DNA from: Prevotella sp. CAG:755
Lineage (GTDB): Bacteria; Bacteroidota; Bacteroidia; Bacteroidales; Bacteroidaceae
DNA: 39,733 nt
NCBI GenBank assembly: GCA_000431275.1
Contig: HF989215.1
Location: forward strand, 1 to 39,733
Reading direction: 5' to 3'
The notes under the pieces are model-generated. The model did no database searches and had not been told where the DNA came from. It was given only the letters and a program-made list of their open reading frames with translations. Shown piece by piece: positions 8,611 through 17,198 of this stretch. Every line of letters begins with the position of its first letter. Positions within the stretch are counted from its first letter, which is position 1. Position numbers and translations under genes: made by a program.

Positions 8611-9309
8611 TCAGATGGAGGTCAACACCTTGTCGAACGCCTCGTATGACGTGTCGAGCCGGCCCTGCTCGTAGGGTTCGAGCCGCAGGGAGAAGGTGCC
8701 GGGGATGTTTTCCAGCGCAAAATAGTACTTCAAAAGAGAGGCCAGGTTGAACGACAGGCGGCCGCCCCGCTGCATGAGGAGCAGGCAGTACTTCCGCGTG
8801 AGCAACACATCGTCGAGGGCTTTCAACTGCCGGAAGAGCAAGAAACAACAAGGACGGCTATCAGCGCGGAAGAGGTAGGGAACGCGGGTTGCGGGTTCGA
8901 CGCCGAACACATCGAGCAGGGAGTTGGCTTCCTCAGGCGTACGGAGCAAGGGCAGGAAAGCTTCGATCGTCTTGCGACGATCGACAACGGTAGCGTCGGT
9001 CGTAGCAAAGCGACGGAAGCCGCTGTGGCTGAAATCAAGACGCCCGGCCTCATAAAGACGACAGCCAGCTTTAAGGAACGTGCCCAGATAAGCTTTCGGA
9101 TCGTGCGGCACGACTACCGCAAACACGTCCCAATAGGTTGTCGCATCAAGCGTGGGCAACAGGACCTCACCCAGCAGGTAACCGGCTGTGCGGCGGTCGG
9201 TCGCGTTCAGGCCATCGAGGCAGGCAAGCAGCCCGTCGGAGTCCGCAGTCGCCAGATAGCTGCCCAGGCGTTCTTGAAGAGCCGGATTATGACGTCGGAG
9301 GTTACTCAT
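8611..9309 (-). CDS. conserved hypothetical protein coupled to rlmD
   Basis: 232 residues, not recognised. It has no signal peptide or membrane segment and looks like a mostly helical soluble protein (ERLGSYLATADSDGLLACLDGL, SLLKYYFALENIPGTFSL). Its ATG (9309) lies inside the end of rlmD, with an 8-base overlap, which implies translational coupling and a shared transcript. Position suggests a link to RNA modification or translation, but nothing in the sequence demonstrates that. The overlapping start makes the assigned N-terminus likely. Confidence 0.75.
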   Translation of the reverse strand: MSNLRRHNPALQERLGSYLATADSDGLLACLDGLNATDRRTAGYLLGEVLLPTLDATTYWDVFAVVVPHDPKAYLGTFLKAGCRLYEAGRLDFSHSGFRRFATTDATVVDRRKTIEAFLPLLRTPEEANSLLDVFGVEPATRVPYLFRADSRPCCFLLFRQLKALDDVLLTRKYCLLLMQRGGRLSFNLASLLKYYFALENIPGTFSLRLEPYEQGRLDTSYEAFDKVLTSI

Positions 9310-10729
9310 CTCGTTTCACGAGCAGGACCACATTTTCCACGTGGTGTGTTTGGGGAAACATGTCAACGGGCTGGACAGCCTCAACCTTATAGGCAGCGTC
9401 GAGCAATTGGAGATCACGCGCCTGAGTGGCCGGGTTACAACTTACGTAAACAATGCGGCGCGGCGCGGCCAGCAGGATGGTGCGGACCACGTCGGCATGC
9501 ATCCCGGCGCGCGGCGGATCGGTGATGACGACGTCGGGCCGCCCGTGTTCAGCCACGAACTCCGGCGTGAGCAGGTCTTTCATGTCGCCGGCAAAGAAAG
9601 CAGTCTTCGCTTCCAGCCCGTTAAGCTGCGCGTTCACCTTAGCGTCTGCAATGGCTTCCGGTACGTACTCAATGCCTATGACTTTGCGCGCCTGGCCGGC
9701 CACGAAGTTCGCAATCGTTCCCGTCCCTGTGTATAAATCGTAGACGAGCTCTCCGCCCGTCAGGCCGGCGAAGCGACGCGCCACCTTGTAGAGCTCGTAA
9801 GCCTGATCAGAGTTAGTCTGATAGAAACTCTTAGGACCGACCTTGAAGCGCAGGCCTTCCATTTCTTCGTAGATAAAACCCGTGCCGCTGAACGTAATGA
9901 CATCAAGGTCGCCGATAGTGTCGTTGCACTTCAGGTTGTTGACGTAAAGCAATGAGGTCACTTCCGGGAACGTGTCGCGCAGGTAGGCGAGCAGCTCCAT
10001 GGCTTGCTCACGTTCGGACTCTTCCCGCCAGCAGAATTGCATGAGCAGCATCAGCTCGCCGGTGGTCGACGTGCGGATCATCATGTTCCTGAGCAGTCCC
10101 TGTTGCTGCCGCAGGTCGAAGAAGGTCAACCCGTGAGCGAAAGCATAGTCGCGGATGCCGTTGCGTAAGCGGTTGCAGACATCGTCCATGAGGCGGCAGC
10201 AATGGATGTCGAGTATCTTGTCGAACGCGCCGGGGATGTGGAACCCTACGGCATTCATGTTGTCGAACGTCTCGCCCGAGGCAATCTGCTCAGCGGTGAG
10301 CCATTTCTTGTTCGAGAAGCCGAACTCAAGCTTGTTGCGGTAGGCGCGCGTACGACGACTGCCCAAGATGGGCGAAATCGGCGGAAGCACGACCTTTCCT
10401 ATACGGGTAAGGTTGTCCACCACTTGCTGCTGCTTATAGCGGAGCTGCTCCTCGTAAGGCAGGCACTGCCACTTGCAACCGCCGCACACGCCGAAATGTT
10501 CGCAGAACGGCTCGGCGCGCTTCTCGGAGTAGTGATGGAAGCGCACGGCCTCGGCCTCGGCGTAGTGATGCTTCTTCCGCTTCACTTGGAGGTCGACCAC
10601 GTCGCCCGGGACGACATAGGGAACGAAAACGACAAGGTCGTCCACGCGCGCCAAGGCCTTGCCTTCGGCGGCGACGTCTGTGATGGTGACGTTTTCGAGT
10701 ATGGGGAGTTCTTTCTTCTTACGGGCCAT
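9302..10729 (-). CDS. rlmD: 23S rRNA (uracil-C5)-methyltransferase RlmD/RumA family
   Basis: 475 residues. The N-terminal TRAM domain (about 10-65) is followed by an iron-sulfur cluster motif CEHFGVCGGCKWQ, with Cys 76, 82 and 85 and a later Cys in DIHCCRLMDD. The C-terminal Rossmann methyltransferase core shows DLYTGTGTIANFVA (SAM binding), ITDPPRAGMH and the catalytic VSCNPATQARDL. The family methylates uracil C5 in 23S rRNA (position 1939 in E. coli). Some Bacteroidetes paralogues act at other uracils, so the exact site is inferred. A near-perfect promoter lies 22 bases before the ATG. Confidence 0.93.
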   Translation of the reverse strand: MARKKKELPILENVTITDVAAEGKALARVDDLVVFVPYVVPGDVVDLQVKRKKHHYAEAEAVRFHHYSEKRAEPFCEHFGVCGGCKWQCLPYEEQLRYKQQQVVDNLTRIGKVVLPPISPILGSRRTRAYRNKLEFGFSNKKWLTAEQIASGETFDNMNAVGFHIPGAFDKILDIHCCRLMDDVCNRLRNGIRDYAFAHGLTFFDLRQQQGLLRNMMIRTSTTGELMLLMQFCWREESEREQAMELLAYLRDTFPEVTSLLYVNNLKCNDTIGDLDVITFSGTGFIYEEMEGLRFKVGPKSFYQTNSDQAYELYKVARRFAGLTGGELVYDLYTGTGTIANFVAGQARKVIGIEYVPEAIADAKVNAQLNGLEAKTAFFAGDMKDLLTPEFVAEHGRPDVVITDPPRAGMHADVVRTILLAAPRRIVYVSCNPATQARDLQLLDAAYKVEAVQPVDMFPQTHHVENVVLLVKRDE

Positions 10730-10750
10730 GTTCTTTAATGGTTATGACGG

Positions 10751-10782
10751 CAAAGTTAAGGATAAATGCAGTAGCCTCCAAA
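10751..10782 (-). promoter_or_regulatory. promoter of rlmD
   Basis: On the minus strand TTTG (10782 to 10779), 20 bases, then TAACTTTG (10758 to 10751). This is the cleanest consensus promoter in the window. It starts just after the mutY stop codon. Confidence 0.85.
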
Positions 10783-10794
10783 CAGTGCTCTCAT

Positions 10795-11853
10795 TTAACG
10801 TCCGAGTCTTTCATAAAGCAAGGAGACAAGCCGCGGGACGGCATAATCGCCGCGCCGCGTTTCGGGCACACGGACGAAGCCTTCGGGCACTATATCGAGC
10901 GAGGGAAGGCTGAGTTGATAAAAATCCGCCAGCAGCACGCGGTGGGTCAGGACATGACGGACGCCTTGCGCCACACACCGCCAGACGCCACGCGACGGCA
11001 TGAACGGTACGAGTGGCGCTGCGGCCAACACTTCGGATTCGGCCGGACGGTGGTCGAACTCGACAAGAAGGGGCTCGTAGAGCCCTGCCCAGATGTCACC
11101 GGCCGGACGACGGTGGAGCAGGACGTCGCCCGAGACATATATATATATATAAGCGATGAAACGTTCGGCCACCTGCGTTCTCCGGGCCTTTACGGGCAGC
11201 TCATCCACACGGCCTGTCCGCAAGGCCTCACAGCCAGGAGCCAGCGGACAAGTCCCGCACTGCGGCGCACGGGGCAGGCATTGCAGGGCGCCGAAGTCCA
11301 TGACGGCTTGGTTGTAGAGCCCCGGCCGACGGCGGTCGAGCAGACTGGCGGCCAAGTCGGCAAAAGCGCGGCGGCCGGACGTCGTGTCGATGGGCGTCGA
11401 AAGGCCGAAGTAGCGCGAGAGGACGCGATAGACATTGCCGTCGACCACGGCGTGAGGCAGGCCGTAGGCCATGGAGCAAATGGCCGCCGCCGTGTAGTCG
11501 CCCACACCGCGCAAGGCACGCACACCGGCGTAGTCGGCCGGAAAGCCACCCTGCGCCACCACAGCGCGGGCAGCCGCGTGCAGGTTGCGGGCGCGGGTGT
11601 AATAACCCAGTCCCTGCCAGGCGTGCAGCACATCGTCTTCGGTCGCAGCAGCAAGGCGTTCGACCGTCGGGAAACGCTCCATGAATCGCATGAAGTAGTC
11701 GTAGCCTTGCGCCACGCGCGTCTGCTGCAAAATAATCTCCGACACCCAGATGCGGTAGGGGTCGTGCGTGCCGCGCCACGGAAGGTCGCGTCCGTGGGAG
11801 GCGTACCACGTTTCGAGAGCGGCGGAAAAAGGATGAATGTCGTTATCGGCCAT
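10795..11853 (-). CDS. mutY: A/G-specific adenine glycosylase
   Basis: 352 residues. MutY removes adenine mispaired with 8-oxoguanine. Visible features are LPWRGTHDPYRIWVSEIILQQTRV with the catalytic Glu, the helix-hairpin-helix LRGVGDYTAAAI with the catalytic Asp, VDGNVYRVLSRY, the cluster motif CLPRAPQCGTCPLAPGC, and a C-terminal NUDIX-like 8-oxoG recognition domain (DIWAGLYEPLLVE). ATG 11853 gives the family N-terminus; an upstream in-frame ATG adds an uncharacteristic extension. A (AT)7 tract in the codons for YIYIYV is unusual. It lies 75 bases downstream of manC and could be in the same transcript. Confidence 0.94.
   Translation of the reverse strand: MADNDIHPFSAALETWYASHGRDLPWRGTHDPYRIWVSEIILQQTRVAQGYDYFMRFMERFPTVERLAAATEDDVLHAWQGLGYYTRARNLHAAARAVVAQGGFPADYAGVRALRGVGDYTAAAICSMAYGLPHAVVDGNVYRVLSRYFGLSTPIDTTSGRRAFADLAASLLDRRRPGLYNQAVMDFGALQCLPRAPQCGTCPLAPGCEALRTGRVDELPVKARRTQVAERFIAYIYIYVSGDVLLHRRPAGDIWAGLYEPLLVEFDHRPAESEVLAAAPLVPFMPSRGVWRCVAQGVRHVLTHRVLLADFYQLSLPSLDIVPEGFVRVPETRRGDYAVPRLVSLLYERLGR
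11137..11151. repeat. (AT)7 dinucleotide microsatellite inside mutY
   Basis: An uninterrupted AT tract of 14-15 bases in an otherwise GC-rich coding sequence. It encodes alternating Tyr/Ile at the first strand of the C-terminal domain. The frame is intact here. Confidence 0.9.
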
Positions 11854-11928
11854 AGATCCGGACGTCGTAACAGAAAAATGTCCCACGCCGAGGACGGCGC
11901 AGGACGGTATGGTCAAAAAGGCTACCGC

Positions 11929-12981
11929 TCAATGGAAGAGGCGGATGCGCTGCTCCTCTGAGAGTTTGCAGATCAAGAGGATGTCGTCCTTCTCCACCAC
12001 GACGTAGCCGTCAAGGCCTTGGACAACCACTTTCTTCTCCTGCGTGGTGTGGACAATGCAGTTGTTCGTCTCATAGAGGTCGATGTTCTCGCCGATGCAG
12101 GCATTGCCGTGGAGGTCCTGCTTCACCTGCTTCCGCAGGGAACTCCACGAACCGAGGTCGCTCCACCCGAACGAGGCGGGATAGACGAAGATTTCCTCAG
12201 CCTTCTCCATGATGGCATAGTCGACGGAGATGTTCTCGCAGTTGGGGAATTCACGGTTGATGGCCTCCTGCTCGCCGTCCGTTCCGAAGACGGGCATGAG
12301 CTCTTCGAAGATGCGGGCCATCTCGGGACAGTAGACGCGGAACGCATTGACGATTGTGTTCACACTCCAAACGAAGATGCCCGAATTCCAGAAGTAGTTG
12401 TTTTGCTTGATATACTCCTGCGCCACTTCAAGGGCCGGTTTCTCCTTGAAAGAGTCGACCCGGAAAATGTTCTTCTTCCTCGAGGACGAATAGCTCAGGT
12501 CGCCCTCGATGTAGCCGTAGCCGGTCTCGGGACGGTCGGGGCGGATGCCGAGCGTGACGATGGCGTCGGTCTCGGCCGAGAACTCCATGGCCTCGGTGAT
12601 GGCGGTCTTGAAAGCGTCGATGTCAGCTACGACATGGTCGCTCGGCGTGACCACGATGTTCGCCCGGGGGTTGATTTTCTTGATGCGCCAGCTCACATAG
12701 GCGATGCAGGGTGCCGTGTTGCGGCGGCAGGGCTCGAGGAGGATGTTTCCCTCTGGCAGGTCGGGCAACTGCTCCCGCACGAGGTCGTGATAGGCAGCCG
12801 AGGTGACCACCCATACGTTCTCGACAGGCACTACGCCGCTGAAACGGTCAGCAGTGAGCTGCAGCAGGGTCTTTCCACACCCCAAGACGTCGAGGAACTG
12901 CTTCGGGCGCTCCTCGCTGCTCAACGGCCAGAACCGGCTTCCTACTCCGCCGGCCATGATTACCAAGTGATTATTTTTCAT
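11929..12981 (-). CDS. manC: mannose-1-phosphate guanylyltransferase (GDP-mannose pyrophosphorylase)
   Basis: 350 residues, the size of a single-domain enzyme without the isomerase half. It makes GDP-mannose from mannose-1-phosphate and GTP in the cytoplasm, for surface glycans and fucose precursors. The nucleotidyltransferase signature is MAGGVGSRFWPLSSEERPKQ. TPSDH carries the metal ligand, and GYGYIEG, FKEKP and FWNSGIFVW are family motifs. It follows the DUF1573 gene by 24 bases on the same strand. Confidence 0.94.
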   Translation of the reverse strand: MKNNHLVIMAGGVGSRFWPLSSEERPKQFLDVLGCGKTLLQLTADRFSGVVPVENVWVVTSAAYHDLVREQLPDLPEGNILLEPCRRNTAPCIAYVSWRIKKINPRANIVVTPSDHVVADIDAFKTAITEAMEFSAETDAIVTLGIRPDRPETGYGYIEGDLSYSSSRKKNIFRVDSFKEKPALEVAQEYIKQNNYFWNSGIFVWSVNTIVNAFRVYCPEMARIFEELMPVFGTDGEQEAINREFPNCENISVDYAIMEKAEEIFVYPASFGWSDLGSWSSLRKQVKQDLHGNACIGENIDLYETNNCIVHTTQEKKVVVQGLDGYVVVEKDDILLICKLSEEQRIRLFH

Positions 12982-13005
12982 AATAGGCTAAGTTTTGTTA
13001 CAGTT

Positions 13006-13383
13006 TCATTTGCGTTTCATGACGCCCTCGATGACGAGGTACACCTTACTTTCCGACGCATTGGAGGCGACCGTGATCGTCTTGTGCATCTTTCCGGTGT
13101 TGCGCCCCTTGCCGTCGTACGTCACGGTGACGCGCCCGGTCTTTCCGGGGAGGACTGGTTCCTTCGTATAGTCGGCCACGGTGCATCCGCACGACGTGTG
13201 GACTTGATGGACGACCAAAGGTTCGTCGCCGGTGTTCTTATACGTAAACGTGAAAGTCACGGGCTTTTCGTCGGTAAACGTGCCGAAATTATGAGACTTG
13301 GCGTCGAACGTGATTTCGGCGTCGGCCCACGCCGTGGCCGCACAGCACAGGAAAGCGGCCAGCAGACTGAAAAACTTTTTCAT
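13006..13383 (-). CDS. exported DUF1573 domain protein
   Basis: 125 residues. A signal peptide of about 20 residues (MKKFFSLLAAFLCCAATAWA) precedes one immunoglobulin-like DUF1573 domain with the hallmark FGTFTDEKPVTFTFTYKNTG and VHTSCGCTV. Such proteins are abundant in Bacteroidetes and periplasmic; their function is unknown. ATG 13383 is set by the signal peptide. A -7 box lies 28 bases upstream of the start, so this is probably the first gene of the DUF1573-manC-(mutY) unit. Confidence 0.9.
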   Translation of the reverse strand: MKKFFSLLAAFLCCAATAWADAEITFDAKSHNFGTFTDEKPVTFTFTYKNTGDEPLVVHQVHTSCGCTVADYTKEPVLPGKTGRVTVTYDGKGRNTGKMHKTITVASNASESKVYLVIEGVMKRK

Positions 13384-13410
13384 AGGTCTGTTAAAATTGA
13401 TAGTACCGGG

Positions 13411-13444
13411 CAAATATACGCATATTCTTCCGAAATCGGACAAC
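13411..13444 (-). promoter_or_regulatory. promoter of the DUF1573-manC unit
   Basis: Minus strand TATATTTG (13418 to 13411), with GTTG (13444 to 13441) 22 bases upstream, slightly longer than the usual spacing. Confidence 0.55.
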
Positions 13445-13644
13445 GTCGTCCCACAAATATCGCTCACTTTTTTCACGACCAGCAAGCTGCCGTGGAGTGT
13501 CCCGGGCTTGGCCGGCCGGCGTCCTGACAGGACACCGCGCCCACCCCCGCCCGCACAAGCGGTTTGAGAGACGCACTGCGGGCGCCGCCCGGCCTGTCCA
13601 TGCGTCACGTCACGGCTTATGGCGACTGCGGGCCGCCGTCCTGA

Positions 13645-13710
13645 CTTTTCCGGACGGCCGACAGGAAATCGCAGCGCAGTGACAGAAAATCCTGTCAGCC
13701 GTCCCGCCCG
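13645..13710. repeat. remnant of a 21-base-period array
   Basis: One clear unit at 13661-13681 is in minus orientation. It is followed at 13690-13710 by CCTGTCAGCCGTCCCGCC in plus orientation, so the two orientations meet here. The remainder of 13384-13794 is GC-rich non-coding sequence in which I see no gene. Confidence 0.5.
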
Positions 13711-13794
13711 TCCAGCCCCGGATTCCGGGACACTGCCGGGACAGCCCGACCGAAAGATAGCCTCCGGCGAGGCCGACGGTCGGGCAAATTGTCG

Positions 13795-13802
13795 TAACTT
13801 TG
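13795..13802 (+). promoter_or_regulatory. -7 box upstream of ruvC
   Basis: TAACTTTG 20 bases before the ruvC ATG. No convincing -33 element. Confidence 0.5.
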
Positions 13803-13822
13803 CACGGCGACAAGAAATCCGA

Positions 13823-14470
13823 ATGGTAAAACAGAACCCGACTCCTTACGGAGAAAAAGAAACCGTCATCCTCGGCATCGACCCGGGCACGAACGTGCTC
13901 GGCTACGGTGTGCTGAAAGTGACAGCCGGCCGCCCGAAGATGGAGGCTATGGGTGTCATCGACCTGCACAGATGTGCGAGCCCGTATCTGAAACTGGGAC
14001 GCATCTACGAGCGAGTAGCGGGCGTCATCGACGCCTTCCTGCCCGACGAACTGGCCATAGAGGCCCCTTTTTTCGGAAAGAACGTGCAAAGTATGCTCAA
14101 ACTGGGCCGGGCGCAGGGCGTAGCCATCGCCGCCGCCATCAGCCGTGACGTGCCCATCCATGAATATGCCCCACTGAAAATCAAAATGGCCATCACGGGA
14201 AACGGGCAGGCCAGCAAGGAGCAAGTAGCGGACATGCTGAAGCGAGTACTGCACATCGGCGAGGAAAGCCTTGTGCCCTATCTCGACGCCACCGACGCGC
14301 TCGCGGCGGCCTACTGCCACTACCTCGAACAGACCCGTGCTGCCCGCTTAGGGCACGCCGGCGGAGGCGCCCGCTCGTGGGCGGAATTCGTACGCCAGAA
14401 CCAGAACCGCGTGAGCCGCCCGACGCCGACGCGGATAACGCCTGAACTATGCAAAAAGTTATCGAAATAA
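13823..14470 (+). CDS. ruvC: Holliday junction resolvase RuvC
   Basis: 215 residues. RuvC cuts Holliday junctions together with RuvAB. The RNase H-like core shows ILGIDPGTNVLGYG (first catalytic Asp), LAIEAPFFGKN (Glu) and DATDALAAAYCH (Asp pair), so all four acidic residues are present. A tail of about 30 residues after LEQTRAAR is longer than in many RuvC proteins and probably disordered. ATG 13823 is chosen because upstream sequence is a repeat remnant and the -7 box lies before it. The last 22 bases overlap the next gene. Confidence 0.94.
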   Translation: MVKQNPTPYGEKETVILGIDPGTNVLGYGVLKVTAGRPKMEAMGVIDLHRCASPYLKLGRIYERVAGVIDAFLPDELAIEAPFFGKNVQSMLKLGRAQGVAIAAAISRDVPIHEYAPLKIKMAITGNGQASKEQVADMLKRVLHIGEESLVPYLDATDALAAAYCHYLEQTRAARLGHAGGGARSWAEFVRQNQNRVSRPTPTRITPELCKKLSK

Positions 14471-15897
14471 AGGCAGGCGTCGCCCGGATGCCGCAGTTCC
14501 GCCTGGCCGAACCGGCAGACATAACCATTGAAGCGGGCGAACAAGTAGCCATCGCCGGCCCGAACGGAGCCGGAAAATCGCTCTTGGTCGACCTCATGAC
14601 GGGAGCCAGGCCCCTGCTTCACGGCACACCGGCATACGACTTCGGACCCGGACGGAGCACACGCGTCTCGGACAACGTGAAATACATAGCCTTTCGCGAT
14701 GCCTACGGCGACGGCCAGGAACCGGCCTACTACCAGCAGCGGTGGAATCAGGGCGACGAGACGGTATGGCCCACGGTGAGGGAACTGCTCCTCAAAAGCC
14801 GTACGACCGACACAGAAGACTGCGCCCCGCTTTGGACATTGCTGGGCGTCGACCAACTGCTCGACAAAACTGTTGTCCAGCTGTCGAGCGGCGAACTGCG
14901 CCGCTTCCAGCTGGCCCGATCGCTGTGGCCGCTCCCCCACGTGCTCGTGATCGACAACCCGTTCATCGGGCTCGACAAGTCGGCCCGGGCGATGCTGGCC
15001 CGGCTCTTGGCCTCGCTGGCTCACAGGATGACGATAGTGCTCGTCGTGGCACGCCCCGAAGACATCCCGGACTTCATCACGCATGTCATCCCCGTCGAGG
15101 AATGCACCGTACACCCCAAACAGACACGCCGAGACTACCTGGCCCGGCAACCCAAGGAGCATGAAGGCCTCACAGCCGCCGGACGCGACCGCATCCTCAG
15201 CCTGCCGGCCCATGCGGACAACTACATGACGGACAGCGTAGTGGCCTTCCGCGACATCAGCATCCACTACGGCACACGCACCATCCTCGACCGCCTGACG
15301 TGGAGCGTGCGCCGGGGTGAGCATTGGGCCCTGACGGGCGAGAACGGCGCCGGGAAATCGACGCTCCTCTCCCTCGTTTGCGCCGACAACCCTCAGGCGT
15401 ATGCCTGCGACATCGATCTCTTCGGCCGTCGACGTGGCACGGGCGAGAGCATCTGGGATATAAAACGCCACATCGGCTACGTGTCGCCCGAAATGTTCCG
15501 TTCGTACAAAAAGAACCTGCCGACAGCGGACATCGTGGCCAGCGGTTTGCACGACACGATTGGCCTCTACCGTCGCATCAGCCCCGAAGAACGCGCCGCG
15601 GCCGACCTGTGGATGGAAGTGTTCGGCCTGGACCATCTGGCCGCCCGTCCCTACCTCTCGCTGTCGAGCGGCGAACAACGGATGGCACTCCTGGCCCGTG
15701 CGTTCGTCAAAGACCCGGAACTCATCATCCTCGACGAACCTTTCCACGGCCTTGATAACGACAACCGCCAGCGTGCCCGCGACATCATCGAGACCTTCTG
15801 CCAGCGACAGGGCAAGACACTCGTCATGGTGACACACTATGAAGAAGAACTTCCGGCCTGCATAGACCACTCCCTGCATCTCCGAAAAAACTCCTAA
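14449..15897 (+). CDS. tandem ABC ATPase, ModF-like
   Basis: 482 residues with two nucleotide-binding domains and no membrane segments. NBD1 has Walker A AGPNGAGKS and signature LSSGELRR. NBD2 has Walker A TGENGAGKS, signature LSSGEQRM, Walker B LIILDEPFHGLD and switch VMVTHYEEE. The NBD1 Walker B reads VLVIDNPFIGLD, so the usual catalytic Glu is Asn. The arrangement matches the ModF/PhrA-like group, whose role is uncertain. Start ATG 14449 overlaps the ruvC end by 22 bases, giving translational coupling. No partner permease is nearby. Confidence 0.88.
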   Translation: MQKVIEIKAGVARMPQFRLAEPADITIEAGEQVAIAGPNGAGKSLLVDLMTGARPLLHGTPAYDFGPGRSTRVSDNVKYIAFRDAYGDGQEPAYYQQRWNQGDETVWPTVRELLLKSRTTDTEDCAPLWTLLGVDQLLDKTVVQLSSGELRRFQLARSLWPLPHVLVIDNPFIGLDKSARAMLARLLASLAHRMTIVLVVARPEDIPDFITHVIPVEECTVHPKQTRRDYLARQPKEHEGLTAAGRDRILSLPAHADNYMTDSVVAFRDISIHYGTRTILDRLTWSVRRGEHWALTGENGAGKSTLLSLVCADNPQAYACDIDLFGRRRGTGESIWDIKRHIGYVSPEMFRSYKKNLPTADIVASGLHDTIGLYRRISPEERAAADLWMEVFGLDHLAARPYLSLSSGEQRMALLARAFVKDPELIILDEPFHGLDNDNRQRARDIIETFCQRQGKTLVMVTHYEEELPACIDHSLHLRKNS

Positions 15898-15921
15898 GTA
15901 TAACCCTCATTTACATCCCTA

Positions 15922-16302
15922 ATGAAAACAAAACTATACTATACATCGACATCGACGGTCACTGCGGAAAACACGGCCATCGCCCTCGGCTCGGGCGACA
16001 TGGAAGTGCTGGCAACTCCGGCTCTCGTGGCCCTGATGGAAAACGCAGCCATGGAAGCCGTAATCGAAGAACTCGACGACGAACAGACGACTGTTGGGGC
16101 ACATATCGATGTGGCGCACCTGCGCCCGACCCCCATTGGCGAGACAGTGCACGCCACAGCCGTGCTGACGGCAGTCGAGGGGCGTAAACTCACGTTCAGC
16201 GTGAAAGCCGAAGACGGTCACGGAGTCATCGGCGAGGGCACGCACGTGCGCTACATCGTCGACCGCCACCGTTTCCTCGGCAAACTGAAAAAACAGGACT
16301 GA
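15922..16302 (+). CDS. hotdog-fold thioesterase (FlK-like family)
   Basis: 126 residues. It resembles the thioesterase family that includes fluoroacetyl-CoA thioesterase FlK: VLATPALVALMENAAM contains the conserved helix with Glu and Asn, and GAHIDVAHLRPTPIGETV is the hotdog core with the catalytic-region His. It should hydrolyse a small acyl-CoA in the cytoplasm; the substrate cannot be told. It sits 24 bases after the ABC gene on the same strand and probably closes the ruvC operon. Confidence 0.88.
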   Translation: MKTKLYYTSTSTVTAENTAIALGSGDMEVLATPALVALMENAAMEAVIEELDDEQTTVGAHIDVAHLRPTPIGETVHATAVLTAVEGRKLTFSVKAEDGHGVIGEGTHVRYIVDRHRFLGKLKKQD

Positions 16303-16374
16303 CTCCACACCGCTCGCAACGCAGCCACAAGATGCACGCCATACAGATAAAGCGCATGGACTGCACCTGCGGAC

Positions 16375-16564
16375 GAGGGAAGAGACAGCCGCTGCCTTTC
16401 CCTCACTTTCCACCAGGCCTGAGGAAGCCAGCCTCACCACCCGCCAACTACAAGCAAGATCAAGGGTACAACGGCTGAAACATTCAACCGCCTGCCAGCG
16501 ACACACAAAGCATCAACAACACACTCCCTGCGCTTGCCAGAGCTTTTGCAAACGCAGGGAGTGT
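16375..16564. other. two hairpins at the host/island border
   Basis: GAGGGAA (16375-16381) pairs with TTCCCTC (16398-16404), enclosing CAGC/GCTG. ACACTCCCTGCG (16521-16532) pairs perfectly with CGCAGGGAGTGT (16553-16564). Neither has a strong T tract. They lie in the roughly 510-base gap between the thioesterase gene and the first island gene, where base composition drops sharply after about 16590. I see no gene in 16303-16814. Confidence 0.5.
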
Positions 16565-16814
16565 CCCGTCTGCCGCAGCGATAGTTTTCATGTCGCAGCG
16601 ACCCAATTTTATTTACACAATATATACTTTATTCCACCAATGGTCTTGCATCTTGGTTTATCCAGTCACAAAGAGCGCATCCGACGGATGCACTCCCATT
16701 ATGGTTTGCCCTGATGTATTACAAAATAAATTAAGGCTATCCCGAAACGAAGAAAACCTTCAATAGTTATTCTGCACAATCATGATAGTTACTATACATC
16801 TCCAATATAACTGA

Positions 16815-17198
16815 TTACACCTTTTCAGAAACTTCCGAGAAATCTGCAAATGCGATAACATCTCCTTCTGCATCTATTATTGTTTGTGTACTACCCGTAT
16901 AAACGCAATAAGAGCCTATTCCCAGCATTTCACATACATTCTGCATTACGGTTTCAGCTTTTATGTGTTTCTCACTTTGAAAAGTTATGTGTATTCCATG
17001 AAACCAATTGCCACTGGTAAGTGTGGCATAAAACTTCCACACTGCGTCCTTAGCGGACAGATAATTAAGTAATTCATTGAGTCTTATTTCATCCGAAGGC
17101 ATTTCTACGCAATACCCGTCACCAAAATACGAAGAGAAATCCTTGATAGTAAGCAGTCCAAAAGTCATACAGTGTTCAATCGTTTTTCTATCAGCCAT
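16815..17198 (-). CDS. hypothetical protein, island
   Basis: 127 residues, not recognised. No signal peptide or membrane segment; mixed alpha/beta character (GNWFHGIHITFQSEKHIKAE, then GSTQTIIDAEGDVIAFADFS near the C-terminus). Its start overlaps the end of the SF0329-like gene by 34 bases, so the two are translated from one message. AT-rich codon use unlike the flanking host genes indicates acquisition. An immunity or anti-phage accessory role is possible but only a guess from context. Confidence 0.6.
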   Translation of the reverse strand: MADRKTIEHCMTFGLLTIKDFSSYFGDGYCVEMPSDEIRLNELLNYLSAKDAVWKFYATLTSGNWFHGIHITFQSEKHIKAETVMQNVCEMLGIGSYCVYTGSTQTIIDAEGDVIAFADFSEVSEKV

